NCBI RefSeq assembly: GCF_001969815.1
Contig: NZ_MRBK01000030.1
Location: 1-64,000, forward strand
Source of the DNA: Bacillus swezeyi
Lineage (GTDB): Bacteria; Bacillota; Bacilli; Bacillales; Bacillaceae
Length of the DNA: 64,000 bases
Reading direction: 5' to 3'
Shown: positions 49,092 to 59,355 of the stretch, in pieces
Numbering within the stretch: position 1 is the first letter of the stretch
Layout: every line of letters begins with the position of its first letter
Position numbers and translations under genes: made by a program
Notes under the pieces: generated by a model
The model's input: the letters and a program-made list of their open reading frames with translations, nothing else
Database searches by the model: none
Told to the model about the DNA's origin: nothing

Positions 49092-50057
49092 TTAATACGT
49101 CGGCCACCCTCCGGAGTCCCAGTACAAATCATTGATCAACAATTTGGAAACCCCGTTGTCAAGGGCGTCATAGCCGTGTCTGACAATCATCGAATTGTTC
49201 AGTACATCCTGATGTCCCGGTCCTTTCCAGCGGTCGTTCCCGGCGTCTAATATCGTTCCCCCGCCGTTCATCATATTCTTGCCGCTTTTATCATAATAGG
49301 GGCCCGTAATATTCTTTGAACGGCCGTACGCTATTTTATAGGTGCTGTTCACCCCCTGGCAGCATTTATCAAACGATACAAATAGGTAATAGTAGCCGTC
49401 TTTATATGTGATGTTCGGCGCTTCTACCGCTCCTCCGCTATTCGGCCTTGAAGCGATTGAATACAGCTTCCCGGTCGGTTTCATCGTTGTTTTATCCAGC
49501 TTTGTCAGCTTGATGCCGCTCCAAAATGAGCCGAAAGAAAGCCACGGATTTCCGTCTTTATCCATCACAAAATCGCCATCAATCGCATTATAGTTGTCTG
49601 CAGAAGTTGATCTGATCACTAGGCCGTCGTCGCGCCATTGCCCCGAAGCGATCCGGTCTGTTGAAGTCAGACCAATCAATGAAGTATTTGTCCCGAAGGA
49701 AGAGACAGAATAATAGAGCCAGTACCGCCCATTGTAATAGCTGATATCAGGGGCCCACTGATGCGCCTCGTAATTTGATACGTACGACTTCCACCAAGAG
49801 AGCGGGGAAGGAAAAATACTCGGCGCCGCACTCCAGTGTTTTCCGTCATTCGACCAGATGACACGCAGCCCTGTGCCGACACCAGTCCCAAATGTATAGT
49901 ATGTGCTGCCTTCTTTGATCATAGAAGGATCATGGATGAAATTGTCCCCTGTTGTATCCCAGAAAGCTGCTGAAGCGGGCTCAGCAGTCGGAAATGTCAA
50001 CATCAGGCCCATTATAAATACCAATGCCAAAAAAATCCCCCGTAAATTGTGTTTCAC
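49092..50057 (-). CDS. abnA: Secreted endo-alpha-1,5-L-arabinanase (GH43)
   Basis: 321 residues with a Sec signal peptide (hydrophobic core FLALVFIMGLMLTF, cleavage after ASA near residue 30). Cuts arabinan chains outside the cell. GH43 five-bladed propeller residues: Asp in FIHDPSMI, Asp in NAIDGDFVMD and Glu in GAVEAPNITYK form the catalytic set. The start is GTG at 50057 behind GGAGAGTGG; an upstream TTG overlaps that site. It has its own upstream region with a cre-like site. Confidence 0.94.
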   Translation of the reverse strand: MKHNLRGIFLALVFIMGLMLTFPTAEPASAAFWDTTGDNFIHDPSMIKEGSTYYTFGTGVGTGLRVIWSNDGKHWSAAPSIFPSPLSWWKSYVSNYEAHQWAPDISYYNGRYWLYYSVSSFGTNTSLIGLTSTDRIASGQWRDDGLVIRSTSADNYNAIDGDFVMDKDGNPWLSFGSFWSGIKLTKLDKTTMKPTGKLYSIASRPNSGGAVEAPNITYKDGYYYLFVSFDKCCQGVNSTYKIAYGRSKNITGPYYDKSGKNMMNGGGTILDAGNDRWKGPGHQDVLNNSMIVRHGYDALDNGVSKLLINDLYWDSGGWPTY

Positions 50058-50142
50058 TAAACCACTCTCCAATCAATATATTGGGCAAAAACAGCTGGAC
50101 CTCCTCTCGATGTAATATTTGGGAATGTCTTTATCTGTTATA

Positions 50143-50156
50143 TGTAAGCGCTTCCT
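50143..50156 (+). promoter_or_regulatory. cre-like site upstream of abnA
   Basis: TGTAAGCGCTTCCT matches the core of the CcpA site but has two mismatches at the end. It lies about 90 nt before abnA, consistent with catabolite repression of arabinanase. Confidence 0.45.
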
Positions 50157-50166
50157 TTTATATTCC

Positions 50167-50210
50167 AAAAAAAATAAGCTGACAGCCTAAAAAACAGCTG
50201 TCAGCTTATC
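50167..50210 (-). terminator. ysdC terminator
   Basis: GATAAGCTGACAGC and GCTGTCAGCTTAT pair into a long stem on the minus strand, followed by T8, right after the ysdC stop. Confidence 0.92.
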
Positions 50211-50211
50211 G

Positions 50212-51297
50212 TCAATCAAATGTAATATTTTGTACCGTTTCTTTGTCCAATCGTTTGATGACTTCGGTAATTAATTTCACCGCATGTTCATAATCATCGC
50301 GATGGAGCATGGCCGCGTGCGTGTGGATATAGCGGGTCGCAATTGTAATGGACAGAGCAGGCACTCCATTTGCGGTCACATGTATCGAGCCTGAATCGGT
50401 GCCGCCGCCTGAAAGGGCATCAAATTGATATGGAATACCGGCTTCATCCGCCACCTTAGTGACAAAATCACGGAGCCCTTTATGCGATACCATTGAGGCA
50501 TCATATAGAATGATTTGCGGGCCTTCTCCCATTTTGCTTGTCGATTCTTTTTCTGTAATTCCCGGCGTGTCCCCTGCGATTCCGACGTCAACGCCAAAGG
50601 CGATATCAGGCTTGATTGTGTGTGCTGCGGTTTTTGCGCCGCGCAGTCCGACTTCCTCCTGAACGGTACCGACGCCATACACAACATTTGGATGATCAGC
50701 GGCTTTCAGGTTTTTCAAAACGTCTATTGCAATCGCACAGCCAATACGGTTGTCCCATGCTTTGGCAAGCAGCATTTTTTCATTGTTCATCACTGTAAAT
50801 TCAAAATAAGGCACAATCTGATCCCCGGGCAGAACGCCCCATTCCATCGCTTCCTCCCTGTTCGAAGCACCGATGTCGATAAACATGTCTTTAATATCCA
50901 CCGGTTTTTTTCGCGCGTCTGGGGACAGGACATGAGGCGGCTTTGAACCGATCACACCGGTGATATCCCCTTTTTTCGTCACAATCGTGACGCGCTGTGC
51001 CAGCATGACCTGGGACCACCAGCCTCCTACCGTCTGAAACCGAAGATAGCCTCTGTCATCAATGCGCGTCACCATAAAACCGACTTCGTCAAGATGACCG
51101 GCAACCATGATTTTCGGTCCGTCAGCTTGTCCCGTCTTTTTCGCGATCAAGCTTCCAAGTCCGTCTGTCGTTACCTCGTCAGCAAATGGCTCTATGTATG
51201 ATTTCATGACTTGCCTTGGTTCTTTTTCATTTGCCGGGATTCCTTTTGCATCTGTTAATTCTTTTAACATGGTCAGTGTTTCATCAAGTTTTGCCAT
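50212..51297 (-). CDS. ysdC: M42-family aminopeptidase YsdC
   Basis: 361 residues, equal to B. subtilis. A dizinc M42 (glutamyl aminopeptidase/tetrahedral TET-like) enzyme. Metal and catalytic motifs: [49 protein letters not shown] and the final [14 protein letters not shown]. It degrades peptides in the cytosol; the natural substrate is not known. The ATG follows AAAGGAGG. Single gene. Confidence 0.93.
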   Translation of the reverse strand: MAKLDETLTMLKELTDAKGIPANEKEPRQVMKSYIEPFADEVTTDGLGSLIAKKTGQADGPKIMVAGHLDEVGFMVTRIDDRGYLRFQTVGGWWSQVMLAQRVTIVTKKGDITGVIGSKPPHVLSPDARKKPVDIKDMFIDIGASNREEAMEWGVLPGDQIVPYFEFTVMNNEKMLLAKAWDNRIGCAIAIDVLKNLKAADHPNVVYGVGTVQEEVGLRGAKTAAHTIKPDIAFGVDVGIAGDTPGITEKESTSKMGEGPQIILYDASMVSHKGLRDFVTKVADEAGIPYQFDALSGGGTDSGSIHVTANGVPALSITIATRYIHTHAAMLHRDDYEHAVKLITEVIKRLDKETVQNITFD

Positions 51298-51396
51298 CTA
51301 TATATAGCCTCCTTTATTAACCTCATTACTATTATACAAAAACATCCCTTTTCAATACGATGAATATCAATTGCAGCCTTTTTTAATCAAAAAAAA

Positions 51397-51422
51397 TGAA
51401 ACCTTATGTTTACTGGTTCGTA
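51397..51422 (+). promoter_or_regulatory. Sigma-W promoter of ysdB
   Basis: TGAAAC (51397-51402), a 16-nt spacer and CGTA (51419-51422) match the ECF sigma-W pattern exactly. B. subtilis ysdB belongs to the sigma-W (cell-envelope stress) regulon. Confidence 0.85.
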
Positions 51423-51469
51423 TATATTGAGATATACCTGATTTTCTTTCATGGGGGGTCTTTTTCATT

Positions 51470-51871
51470 ATGCTTGTCATCATTCTGAGACTCGCTTTGC
51501 TGGCGCTTTTGATTTATGTTGTGTACAAGGCCGTTCTGTTTTTGGGAAGTCCGAAGCGGAGACTGAAATCAGCACAGGCAAAGGAACATTTTTACTTTCT
51601 AGACGAACAAAAAAACACGCGAAAAAATTTCAAATTAACATTTAAAGGCGTGCTTTTCGAAGGAGAAAAACACATACCGGCAAAAGACCACCCATTGTTT
51701 ATCCATACCATTTTTGTATGGACCGACAGCTCTGAAGAGAAGCTCGGCACTTTTACAGAAGCGGATTTCAATGAATTAGAAGAAAGGATTAAACAGCGTT
51801 ATCCAGACTGTAAAATCGATTGGGATTCGTCCATACAAAAATGGAAGAACAAAAAAGCAGAAGAGCAATAA
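51470..51871 (+). CDS. ysdB: Membrane-anchored sigma-W regulon protein YsdB
   Basis: 133 residues. One N-terminal membrane helix (MLVIILRLALLALLIYVVYKAVLFLG), then a basic, soluble part with the conserved RNxFxxTFKGVLFEGEKHI region. The function is unknown; it is induced by envelope stress in B. subtilis. The ATG at 51470 follows GGGGGG about 15 nt upstream, so the ribosome binding site is only moderate. Convergent with ysdA. Confidence 0.88.
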   Translation: MLVIILRLALLALLIYVVYKAVLFLGSPKRRLKSAQAKEHFYFLDEQKNTRKNFKLTFKGVLFEGEKHIPAKDHPLFIHTIFVWTDSSEEKLGTFTEADFNELEERIKQRYPDCKIDWDSSIQKWKNKKAEEQ

Positions 51872-51889
51872 AGCTTTTTCTGCTTTTTT
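51851..51889. terminator. Terminator between ysdB and ysdA
   Basis: AAAAAAGCAG and CTGCTTTTTT form a stem with T runs on both strands between the convergent stops. Confidence 0.7.
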
Positions 51890-52154
51890 AGTTGATGATA
51901 AAATAAAAACCTGCCAAAACAGCTTGTACGATCAGCAGAAAGGGAATCCCCAGCGCAAAGGAAAGATGTTTCGTCTTATGTCTGAACCGGAGCATCCCGA
52001 GCCAAACACCCGCAGAGCCGAAAACGGCTGCCGTCAGCCAGATACGGCGTTCAGACACTCTCCACTTGTTTTTGACGGCCCTTTGTTTGTCGGTTTTCAT
52101 CAATAAAAAACCATATCCGTTTATGAGGATAAGGTATATCAGCGCGATATTCAT
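51888..52154 (-). CDS. ysdA: DUF1294 membrane protein YsdA
   Basis: 88 residues with three membrane helices. The DUF1294 pattern NGYGFLLMKTDKQRAVKNKWRVSE then GSAGVWLGMLRFRHKTKH is clear. The function is unknown. The start is ATG 52154 with AAGGGGAG about 10 nt upstream; the frame is open 66 codons further, but those residues are not protein-like. It follows the infC operon terminator. Confidence 0.88.
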   Translation of the reverse strand: MNIALIYLILINGYGFLLMKTDKQRAVKNKWRVSERRIWLTAAVFGSAGVWLGMLRFRHKTKHLSFALGIPFLLIVQAVLAGFYFIIN

Positions 52155-52290
52155 TTCGATATTTCTCCCCTTGTCTATTTTACGGATTGTTATCATTCGG
52201 GCGGTATGACAGAACTCCTGCTGCCGGATGCGCCTTATCTTATGTATCTTGAGGGAGCAGAGGTCGTACGTTGTTGAAAAAACGAAAAAA

Positions 52291-52317
52291 GAAAAAGGCC
52301 GTTCTCGGCCTTTTTTC
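52291..52317 (-). terminator. Terminator of infC-rpmI-rplT
   Basis: AAAAAAGGCCG, a GAGAA-type loop and CGGCCTTTTTC pair on the minus strand, followed by more Ts, right after the rplT stop. Confidence 0.9.
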
Positions 52318-52689
<372 letters not shown>

Positions 52690-52709
52690 CTAATTATACC
52701 TTTTACGAA

Positions 52710-53446
<737 letters not shown>

Positions 53447-53664
53447 GAGCCACCTCCATAGAATCTTTGAATTGATTTCACAACTCATTCTGACCGTTTC
53501 TTTGTATTTCCACAGGCAAACAAAAAGTGTGGGCATTTAGAAACACCCACACTGCGAACATCTGCATAAAAAAATAAGAAATGTACGTTTAACCTGCCAA
53601 CTACAAGAATGTGTCAATCAGGTGAGAAGCGGGTGCTTCTGCTTGTTGATATATATTCAATTCA
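53447..53664 (-). promoter_or_regulatory. infC-rpmI-rplT leader (L20 leader) with terminator
   Basis: A leader of about 210 nt between promoter and infC. It carries a terminator hairpin (GTGTGGGTGTTTCTAAATGCCCACAC then T5) at about 53523-53553. In B. subtilis L20 binding to this leader causes premature termination. The location and hairpin fit; the L20 fold itself I did not verify. Confidence 0.8.
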
Positions 53665-53670
53665 TTATCC

Positions 53671-53699
53671 ATCTTACATAAACATATCCTGCAAGTCAA
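53671..53699 (-). promoter_or_regulatory. Sigma-A promoter of infC operon
   Basis: TTGACT (53694-53699), a 17-nt spacer and TAAGAT (53671-53676) on the minus strand, directly before the leader. Confidence 0.82.
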
Positions 53700-53780
53700 G
53701 ATATAAAATTTATCACAACATTTGCTATTATAACAGGACAGATTTGAAATAGCAACGGTGATTTTTTTATTTTTTTCATC

Positions 53781-54464
53781 CTAACCGCCGGTGATCTGTA
53801 TAAATAGCGGGATGACAACTACAGTCACAACGCCCACAACAACAACCGCAATGCTCGCCATGGCCGCTTCGACTTCCCCCATCTCAATCCCGACGGCGAC
53901 GCCGAGTGCATGACCTGATGTTCCAAGCGCCAGCCCTTTGGCAATCGGATTTTTCACTTTAAATATTTTTAAGAACAAAGCCCCGAGCGCATAAACGATG
54001 ACGGCGTTAAAGATGACCGCAAAAGCCGTTATATCGGAAATGCCCCCGATGCCATTTGATAAAGGGAGAGCAATCGCTGTAGTAGCGGCCTGCGGCAGCA
54101 TGCTTTTCATGACTGAACCGTCAAGATGGATGCCTTTTGCGATGAAATACACGACAGCGACTGAACAGACCGAACCGGCGATAATGGCCGATAGAATCTG
54201 CCACCAATATCTTTTCAGCTTATCCGCCTGTTTGTATAAAGGAATGGCAAACGCAATCGTCGCCGGCTCTAAAAAGAATTTAATAATGTCGCCCCCGCTG
54301 CTGTAATCTTCATATGTAAAGCCGCCGATTTTCAGAAACGCAATCCCCAGGATCATGGCGACGAATAATGGCGTGAACAAGAAAAACCCTTTTGTTTTTT
54401 TAAATAGATATGTGCCGATGCCAAATGCGGCAAGTGAAACGACAATGCCAAAATAAGGTGTCAC
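53781..54464 (-). CDS. pftB: Pyruvate transporter subunit PftB (LrgB family)
   Basis: 227 residues with about six membrane helices. LrgB-like signature: [24 protein letters not shown] and [29 protein letters not shown]. With PftA it mediates pyruvate uptake in B. subtilis (formerly ysbB), on LytST command. The ATG follows GGAGGG. It follows pftA by 21 nt. Confidence 0.92.
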   Translation of the reverse strand: MTPYFGIVVSLAAFGIGTYLFKKTKGFFLFTPLFVAMILGIAFLKIGGFTYEDYSSGGDIIKFFLEPATIAFAIPLYKQADKLKRYWWQILSAIIAGSVCSVAVVYFIAKGIHLDGSVMKSMLPQAATTAIALPLSNGIGGISDITAFAVIFNAVIVYALGALFLKIFKVKNPIAKGLALGTSGHALGVAVGIEMGEVEAAMASIAVVVVGVVTVVVIPLFIQITGG

Positions 54465-54485
54465 AGATAAACCCTCCTTTTTTCA

Positions 54486-54908
54486 TCAAGAAGCTGTTTT
54501 TTTAGCCGTCTCCAGCGGCGCCGCTTTCTGCTTTTTACTGCCTGCAGCCAGGATGAACTGAGAAAACAGCCCGGTTGCGGCAAGTAAAATGACGGTAGCC
54601 AGAAAGATGACAAATACGATAGACAGACCATATTTTTGCATTACACCGAGCGAATTCATCACAGAAATCCCTGACGGAACAAATAAAAACCCGATAAGCG
54701 AGGTTAGGGCCGCACCGAGTGATTCGACCTGCTCAAGCTTAATCACCCCAGCTGACAGCAACGTGAATAAAAGCACCAAACCTATAACAGATGCAGGGAT
54801 CGGGATGGGCAGAATCCCGGCGATTCCGTTTGAAACAAACATGATGACAGCAAAAATAAACGCTTGTGTTAAAAAGCCATATTCTTTCTTTCCACTCATT
54901 TCATTCAC
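54486..54908 (-). CDS. pftA: Pyruvate transporter subunit PftA (LrgA/CidA holin-like family)
   Basis: 140 residues with four membrane helices, of the LrgA family ([24 protein letters not shown]). Partner of PftB for pyruvate transport (formerly ysbA). The ATG at 54908 follows AGAGGTG. The promoter region holds a 46-bp palindrome and a cre-like site, fitting LytT and CcpA control known in B. subtilis. Confidence 0.92.
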   Translation of the reverse strand: MNEMSGKKEYGFLTQAFIFAVIMFVSNGIAGILPIPIPASVIGLVLLFTLLSAGVIKLEQVESLGAALTSLIGFLFVPSGISVMNSLGVMQKYGLSIVFVIFLATVILLAATGLFSQFILAAGSKKQKAAPLETAKKTAS

Positions 54909-54915
54909 CTCTTTG

Positions 54916-54961
54916 GCTTTTTTATTGGCTTCATTATATAAAATGAAGCCAATAAAAAAGC
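54916..54961. repeat. Perfect 20-bp inverted repeat in the pftA promoter
   Basis: Arms 54916-54935 and 54942-54961 are perfectly complementary over 20 bp with a 6-nt loop. On the minus strand the loop and right arm make TATAAT, a -10 box, so the palindrome overlaps the promoter or very early transcript. TGAAAGCGC at its outer edge (54961-54968) is a cre-like half. It could be a LytT operator, a hairpin leader or a terminator-like element. Confidence 0.75.
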
Positions 54962-55128
54962 GCTTTCACTAAAACTTGCCGGATAACAAGGCTCAGTTGC
55001 AGAAATCAGGCGCTGAAATACAAATCGTTTTCACAGATAAATAAATTCCAATATGTGCTAATGAGCAGGCACCGATCGTATAGTGATTAATGTGGAACAC
55101 ACGATGAAGAAAATAGGAGGGGCAATTC

Positions 55129-56688
55129 ATGTATGATGCAATGAGCGGGCGGCGTTTTCACCCTGCTGCACAATTCACATCATTGGTCAGCCGCGGTTTA
55201 ATGCCGGAAGACGCTTCACTCGCCGCCGAAGCACCTCGATTCACAGATAACCCGTTTAAGCTCGGTGTTGCTTCAGGGGAACCGCATCCGGACGGATTTG
55301 TGTTATGGACGAGGCTGGCGCCTGATCCGCTTGCTGAAGATGGTTTAGGCGGGATGCCGAAACGGCATGTTCCAGTTCAGTGGGAGGTAGCTGAAGATGA
55401 ACATTTTCGCAAAATCGTGAAGCGGGGAACGGCCGCTGCCCTACCTGAGCTGGCCCATTCGGTTCATGTTGAAGTACACGGTTTAAAACCGGGAAGATAT
55501 TACTGGTACAGGTTTAAAGCAGGCCGGGAGATCAGCCGGACAGGACGGACAAAAACCGCTCCTTCTCCATTTGCCGATCTCAGCGGAATGTCGTTCGCCC
55601 TCGCTTCATGCCAGGCTTGGTATCACGGATATTTTACCGCTTATCGGCATATGGCCGAAGACCACCCTGATGTTGTTTTTTTTCTTGGCGACTATATTTA
55701 TGAATATCCCATCAATTCCAAAAACCTTTATCGGAATGTTAAGCTATCCAGCGCTCACAATGCCAAAACCGTCACATTGAGCCAATACCGGCTGCGGTAT
55801 TCCCTGTTCAAAACAGACCCCGACCTTCAGTCGATTCATGCATTGGCGCCTTGGGTTGTCACCATGGATGACCATGAAGTCGAAAACAATTATGCCGGCG
55901 CACATTCGCAATACAAGACTTCACCCGACGACTTTCTCCGTCAGCGCGCCGCCGCCTACCAAGCTTTCTATGAAAATATTCCGATCCGCAGCGCCTCGAT
56001 TCCAAACGGCCCTGACATGCTGATGTATCGGCGTTTTCGCTATGGAAAACTGGCGGAATTTAATGTCCTTGACACCCGGCAGTACCGCAATGATTACCCG
56101 TCAAACGAGGCTGAACGGCTCGACCCGTCCAGGTCCATACTTGGAAGCGCCCAAGAGCGCTGGCTTTTTCATCATTTGAGCAAGTCAGACGCGATATGGA
56201 ACATGCTGGTGCAGCAAGTCGTGCTCGCGCAAATCGACCGCGACACCGGACCTGGGGTTGAATACAGCACAGACCAGTGGGACGGCTTTCCCGCTTGCCG
56301 CGACAGGCTTTTTTCCGCATATAAGGCGTACGGCATTAAAAACCCCGTCGTGCTGACGGGGGATATTCACAGACATGCGGCCGCAGATTTAAAAACCGAT
56401 TTTAATGACATTCAATCGGAGACGATCGGGACCGAACTGATCACAACATCCATCTCATCTGATGCAGATGGGTCCGAAACCGACTCCTTGGCGCCGATTT
56501 GGCTCGGAAATCCACATGTCAAACTATACAATGCACAGCGGGGCTATGTTCGCTGCAAGATGATCCCTAAACATATTCAAGCCGATTTTCAGGTTCTTCC
56601 TTATATAACCCGCCCCGGCGCTCCAGTCTCGACATATGCCAGCTTTGTTATTGAAGCGGGCCGGCCGGGCCTTCAGCGGGTTTTATAA
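55129..56688 (+). CDS. PhoD-like alkaline phosphatase/phosphodiesterase without a normal signal peptide
   Basis: 519 residues, about half identical by eye to B. subtilis PhoD. N-terminal Fn3-like domain (FKLGVASGEPHPDGFVLWTRLAPD), then the metallophosphatase core: SCQAWYHGYFTAY, FFLGDYIYEY, TMDDHEVENNY, LTGDIHRHAA. B. subtilis PhoD is Tat-exported and cuts wall teichoic acid under phosphate starvation. Here the N terminus has RR at residues 8-9 but no hydrophobic core, so it looks like a decayed Tat signal. The ATG has an excellent TAGGAGGGG site, so no longer form is likely. It is inserted between pftAB and lytST. Confidence 0.85.
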   Translation: MYDAMSGRRFHPAAQFTSLVSRGLMPEDASLAAEAPRFTDNPFKLGVASGEPHPDGFVLWTRLAPDPLAEDGLGGMPKRHVPVQWEVAEDEHFRKIVKRGTAAALPELAHSVHVEVHGLKPGRYYWYRFKAGREISRTGRTKTAPSPFADLSGMSFALASCQAWYHGYFTAYRHMAEDHPDVVFFLGDYIYEYPINSKNLYRNVKLSSAHNAKTVTLSQYRLRYSLFKTDPDLQSIHALAPWVVTMDDHEVENNYAGAHSQYKTSPDDFLRQRAAAYQAFYENIPIRSASIPNGPDMLMYRRFRYGKLAEFNVLDTRQYRNDYPSNEAERLDPSRSILGSAQERWLFHHLSKSDAIWNMLVQQVVLAQIDRDTGPGVEYSTDQWDGFPACRDRLFSAYKAYGIKNPVVLTGDIHRHAAADLKTDFNDIQSETIGTELITTSISSDADGSETDSLAPIWLGNPHVKLYNAQRGYVRCKMIPKHIQADFQVLPYITRPGAPVSTYASFVIEAGRPGLQRVL

Positions 56689-56694
56689 TGTCAG

Positions 56695-56724
56695 CTGCTT
56701 CATATCATATGAAGCAGTTTTTTT
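56695..56724 (+). terminator. Terminator of the PhoD-like gene
   Basis: CTGCTTCATAT and ATATGAAGCAG pair over 11 bp with a single-base loop, followed by T7. It overlaps the lytT stop codon of the convergent gene. Confidence 0.88.
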
Positions 56725-57422
56725 AGCTCTTTTGCATAGGTCCGGCTGACCGGAATCGTTGAACCGTCTTTCATCAGCAGATTATAAGTTGAATTGAACC
56801 ATGGCCTTACTTCTTTTATATAATCCATGTTTGCCAAAAAGCTTCTGTGGATTCTGATAAATACAGACTGTGGAAGCTTTTGCTCAAGCATGACGAGTGT
56901 GTCATGGACGGTATAGGCCTGATCAAAGGTTTTGACGGTGACTTGTCCGTCTTTTAAACCCGCATATACGATTTCATTTGGATCGAGAATCACGATCGAC
57001 TCATCAATGCCGAGAGCCAGTCTTTCGTGACCGGAAAGCTGCCGCTCCTCTTTGTTATCCGGGTACATCCTTTTGTATTTTTTGATCGTTTGCCTGATCC
57101 GGTCTTCATCAAATGGTTTTGTCACATAATCAATGGCATCCACTTCAAATGCCTGCAGCGCATATTCATCATAGGCGGTAGCAAAAACAACGGCCGGGGG
57201 CGCGGACATGTTTTTCAGACGTTTAGCAATGTCAAATCCGTTTTCTCCTGATAAGTCAATGTCTAAAAAAAGAAGATCCGGCTTTTGATCGGCCATTTTG
57301 TCAAATGCCTCTTCAATATGTTCAGCCTCGTCTACAGCATCCACTTCCTGCGTCCGTTCCAATAAATATTTCAATTCATCCCGTGCAAACATTTCATCAT
57401 CAACGATTAAAACCTTGAGCAT
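56700..57422 (-). CDS. lytT: Response regulator LytT
   Basis: 240 residues. Receiver domain (VLIVDDEMFARDEL, phospho-Asp in PDLLFLDIDLSG, Thr in FATAYDEYA, Lys in YVTKPFDE), then a LytTR DNA-binding domain (about 140-240, FIRIHRSFLANMDYIKEV, LKDGSTIPVSRTYAKELKKLL). Activates pftAB in response to pyruvate in B. subtilis. The start is ATG 57422 behind AGAGGGG, overlapping lytS by 23 nt. Confidence 0.94.
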   Translation of the reverse strand: MLKVLIVDDEMFARDELKYLLERTQEVDAVDEAEHIEEAFDKMADQKPDLLFLDIDLSGENGFDIAKRLKNMSAPPAVVFATAYDEYALQAFEVDAIDYVTKPFDEDRIRQTIKKYKRMYPDNKEERQLSGHERLALGIDESIVILDPNEIVYAGLKDGQVTVKTFDQAYTVHDTLVMLEQKLPQSVFIRIHRSFLANMDYIKEVRPWFNSTYNLLMKDGSTIPVSRTYAKELKKLLHMI

Positions 57423-59181
57423 CCCCATTCCCCTCTCTTCCAGCTTGAAAAGGAATCTTGATAGAAACCTCTGTCCCTTTGCCAGGTTCACTTTTCATAT
57501 CTAAGGAAGCCTGCCGGCCGAATAAACCCGTCAGCCGCTGGTTCAGATTGTAAAGTCCCGTCCCATTCCCTTCCTTGGAGGAAGACTGCGCCTTTCCCAA
57601 TTGTTCCAACATGTCGGGATTGATCCCCCTGCCATTGTCGCTCACTTTCATTAAAACGCCGTCACGTTCTGAACAGACGTATACTTTTACCGTGCACACC
57701 TTCTGTTTTTTCGGAAAAGCATGGCGCAGCGCATTTTCAACGAGCAGCTGCAAAATAAACGGCGGGATCTCAAGGCATTCAAGCCCATCCTCGATATGAA
57801 ATTCTATTGTGTATTTTCCCGGAAAACGAGCCTGCTCCAATGATAAATACGCTTCAAGATGATTCAGTTCTTTTGAAAGCGGGATCAGCAATTGTCTCGC
57901 CCCCTGCAAATTTGAACGAAAATAGACACTGAGCTGCAGCAGCAGTTTCCGGGTTTTTTCAGCGTCTGTCCGGCATAGTGCGGAAATGGTATGAATGGCG
58001 TTAAATAAAAAATGCGGATTCACCTGCGCCTGCAGCGCTTTAATCTCAGCATCTTTCAAGAGCTTGCTTTGCAGCTCTGCTTCCCCAAGCTCAAGCTGGG
58101 TTGAAAAAAGCATCGCCAGACCTTCGGCAAGCTCTTCTGCTACCTGGTTTAATCCCGCAGGACTTTTAAAATAAAGTTTCAGAGTACCGATCGTCTGCTG
58201 ATTGGATATGAGCGGCAGGACAATTGCTGCCTGCAGCGGACAAGCGTGATGGGTGCACTCTATTTCATCCCGTGACTTCACTTTCATGACTTTCCCTGTT
58301 TTGATGACTTTCTTGGACAATCCGGTAATCAGGCTTCTGGAAGGAATATGATGGCCGGCTCCTTCACCGACGTGTGCGAGAATATTTTCCCTGTCTGTAA
58401 TAGATACGGCATCGGTTCCTGTCATCTCGTGAATAATCCGGGCCGCGCTTTTGCAGGATGCTTCGTTCAGCCCCTGGCGAAAAAAGGGGAGCGTCTGATC
58501 GGCAATCGAAAACACCCGGTGTGTCTGCACGGCTTTTGCCTGCTCTTCTTTCCGGATAATAGATTGAATGATCGACAGAAAAATAAAACTGCCCGTCCCA
58601 TTGACAATCATCATCGGGACGCCGATCATCTGCACAAGCGCAAACGCATCGGCCTGGGGTTTGGCCAAAACCAGAATCATAAACATTTGCAGAGCTTCCA
58701 TGCTGATGCCTGCCAGAGCGGCAACCCGCGGGGTCACCATTTGATGCCGTTTTCGAAAAAAGAGCCCGATGCAGCCTGAAGCCACACCCGCTAAAAGTGA
58801 AGAAACCGCACAGCTTAAAGCCGTGCTTCCCCCTAAAGAAAAGCGGTGAACTCCCGCAAGGAGCCCGACCCCCGCACCAACGAACGGCCCCCCGATCAGG
58901 CCGCCGATTTCCACGCCGAGAATTCGCGTATTGGCAATCGAACTTGACGGATCAATCGTAAAAACCCAATCATTGTACAAAATCTCATCACCGCGAATGA
59001 TGATCCCTGTATAATTACTGATCATGCTGAAAAGAGAAAAGATACAGATGAGAACAGTCTTTCCCTTATATCCTTGAGGATGCTGGAGATGCTGGCGGAA
59101 TACCTTCATATGGGCAAGGATAAAACCCAAAATAACGATGATTCCCACTCTCTCCAGCATCATGATCATGAGATGAATCAT
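57400..59181 (-). CDS. lytS: Sensor histidine kinase LytS
   Basis: 593 residues. Six or so N-terminal membrane helices (5TM-5TMR_LYT domain, to about 200), a GAF domain (about 230-360), a His kinase domain with the phospho-His in QAQVNPHFLFNAIHT, and an ATPase with NDNGRGIN-type VSDNGRGINPDML. Senses pyruvate with LytT. It begins at ATG 59181 and overlaps lytT by 23 nt. No gene is seen in 59182-59355. Confidence 0.95.
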   Translation of the reverse strand: MIHLMIMMLERVGIIVILGFILAHMKVFRQHLQHPQGYKGKTVLICIFSLFSMISNYTGIIIRGDEILYNDWVFTIDPSSSIANTRILGVEIGGLIGGPFVGAGVGLLAGVHRFSLGGSTALSCAVSSLLAGVASGCIGLFFRKRHQMVTPRVAALAGISMEALQMFMILVLAKPQADAFALVQMIGVPMMIVNGTGSFIFLSIIQSIIRKEEQAKAVQTHRVFSIADQTLPFFRQGLNEASCKSAARIIHEMTGTDAVSITDRENILAHVGEGAGHHIPSRSLITGLSKKVIKTGKVMKVKSRDEIECTHHACPLQAAIVLPLISNQQTIGTLKLYFKSPAGLNQVAEELAEGLAMLFSTQLELGEAELQSKLLKDAEIKALQAQVNPHFLFNAIHTISALCRTDAEKTRKLLLQLSVYFRSNLQGARQLLIPLSKELNHLEAYLSLEQARFPGKYTIEFHIEDGLECLEIPPFILQLLVENALRHAFPKKQKVCTVKVYVCSERDGVLMKVSDNGRGINPDMLEQLGKAQSSSKEGNGTGLYNLNQRLTGLFGRQASLDMKSEPGKGTEVSIKIPFQAGREGNGDAQGFNR

Positions 59182-59355
59182 GTATGTCCCCTTGCTTTCT
59201 AAAAGAAGAATATGGTCTCATTCTATCATAAGTCCAAACTTTGATACTTTGACACTGCATTACATCACATTCTTAAAATCATTGCTTTATCATCCTATTT
59301 ATCTATTGTAAAATAAATGAGAGAATTCTATAAACTAAAGGCAGAGGAGAAGATC

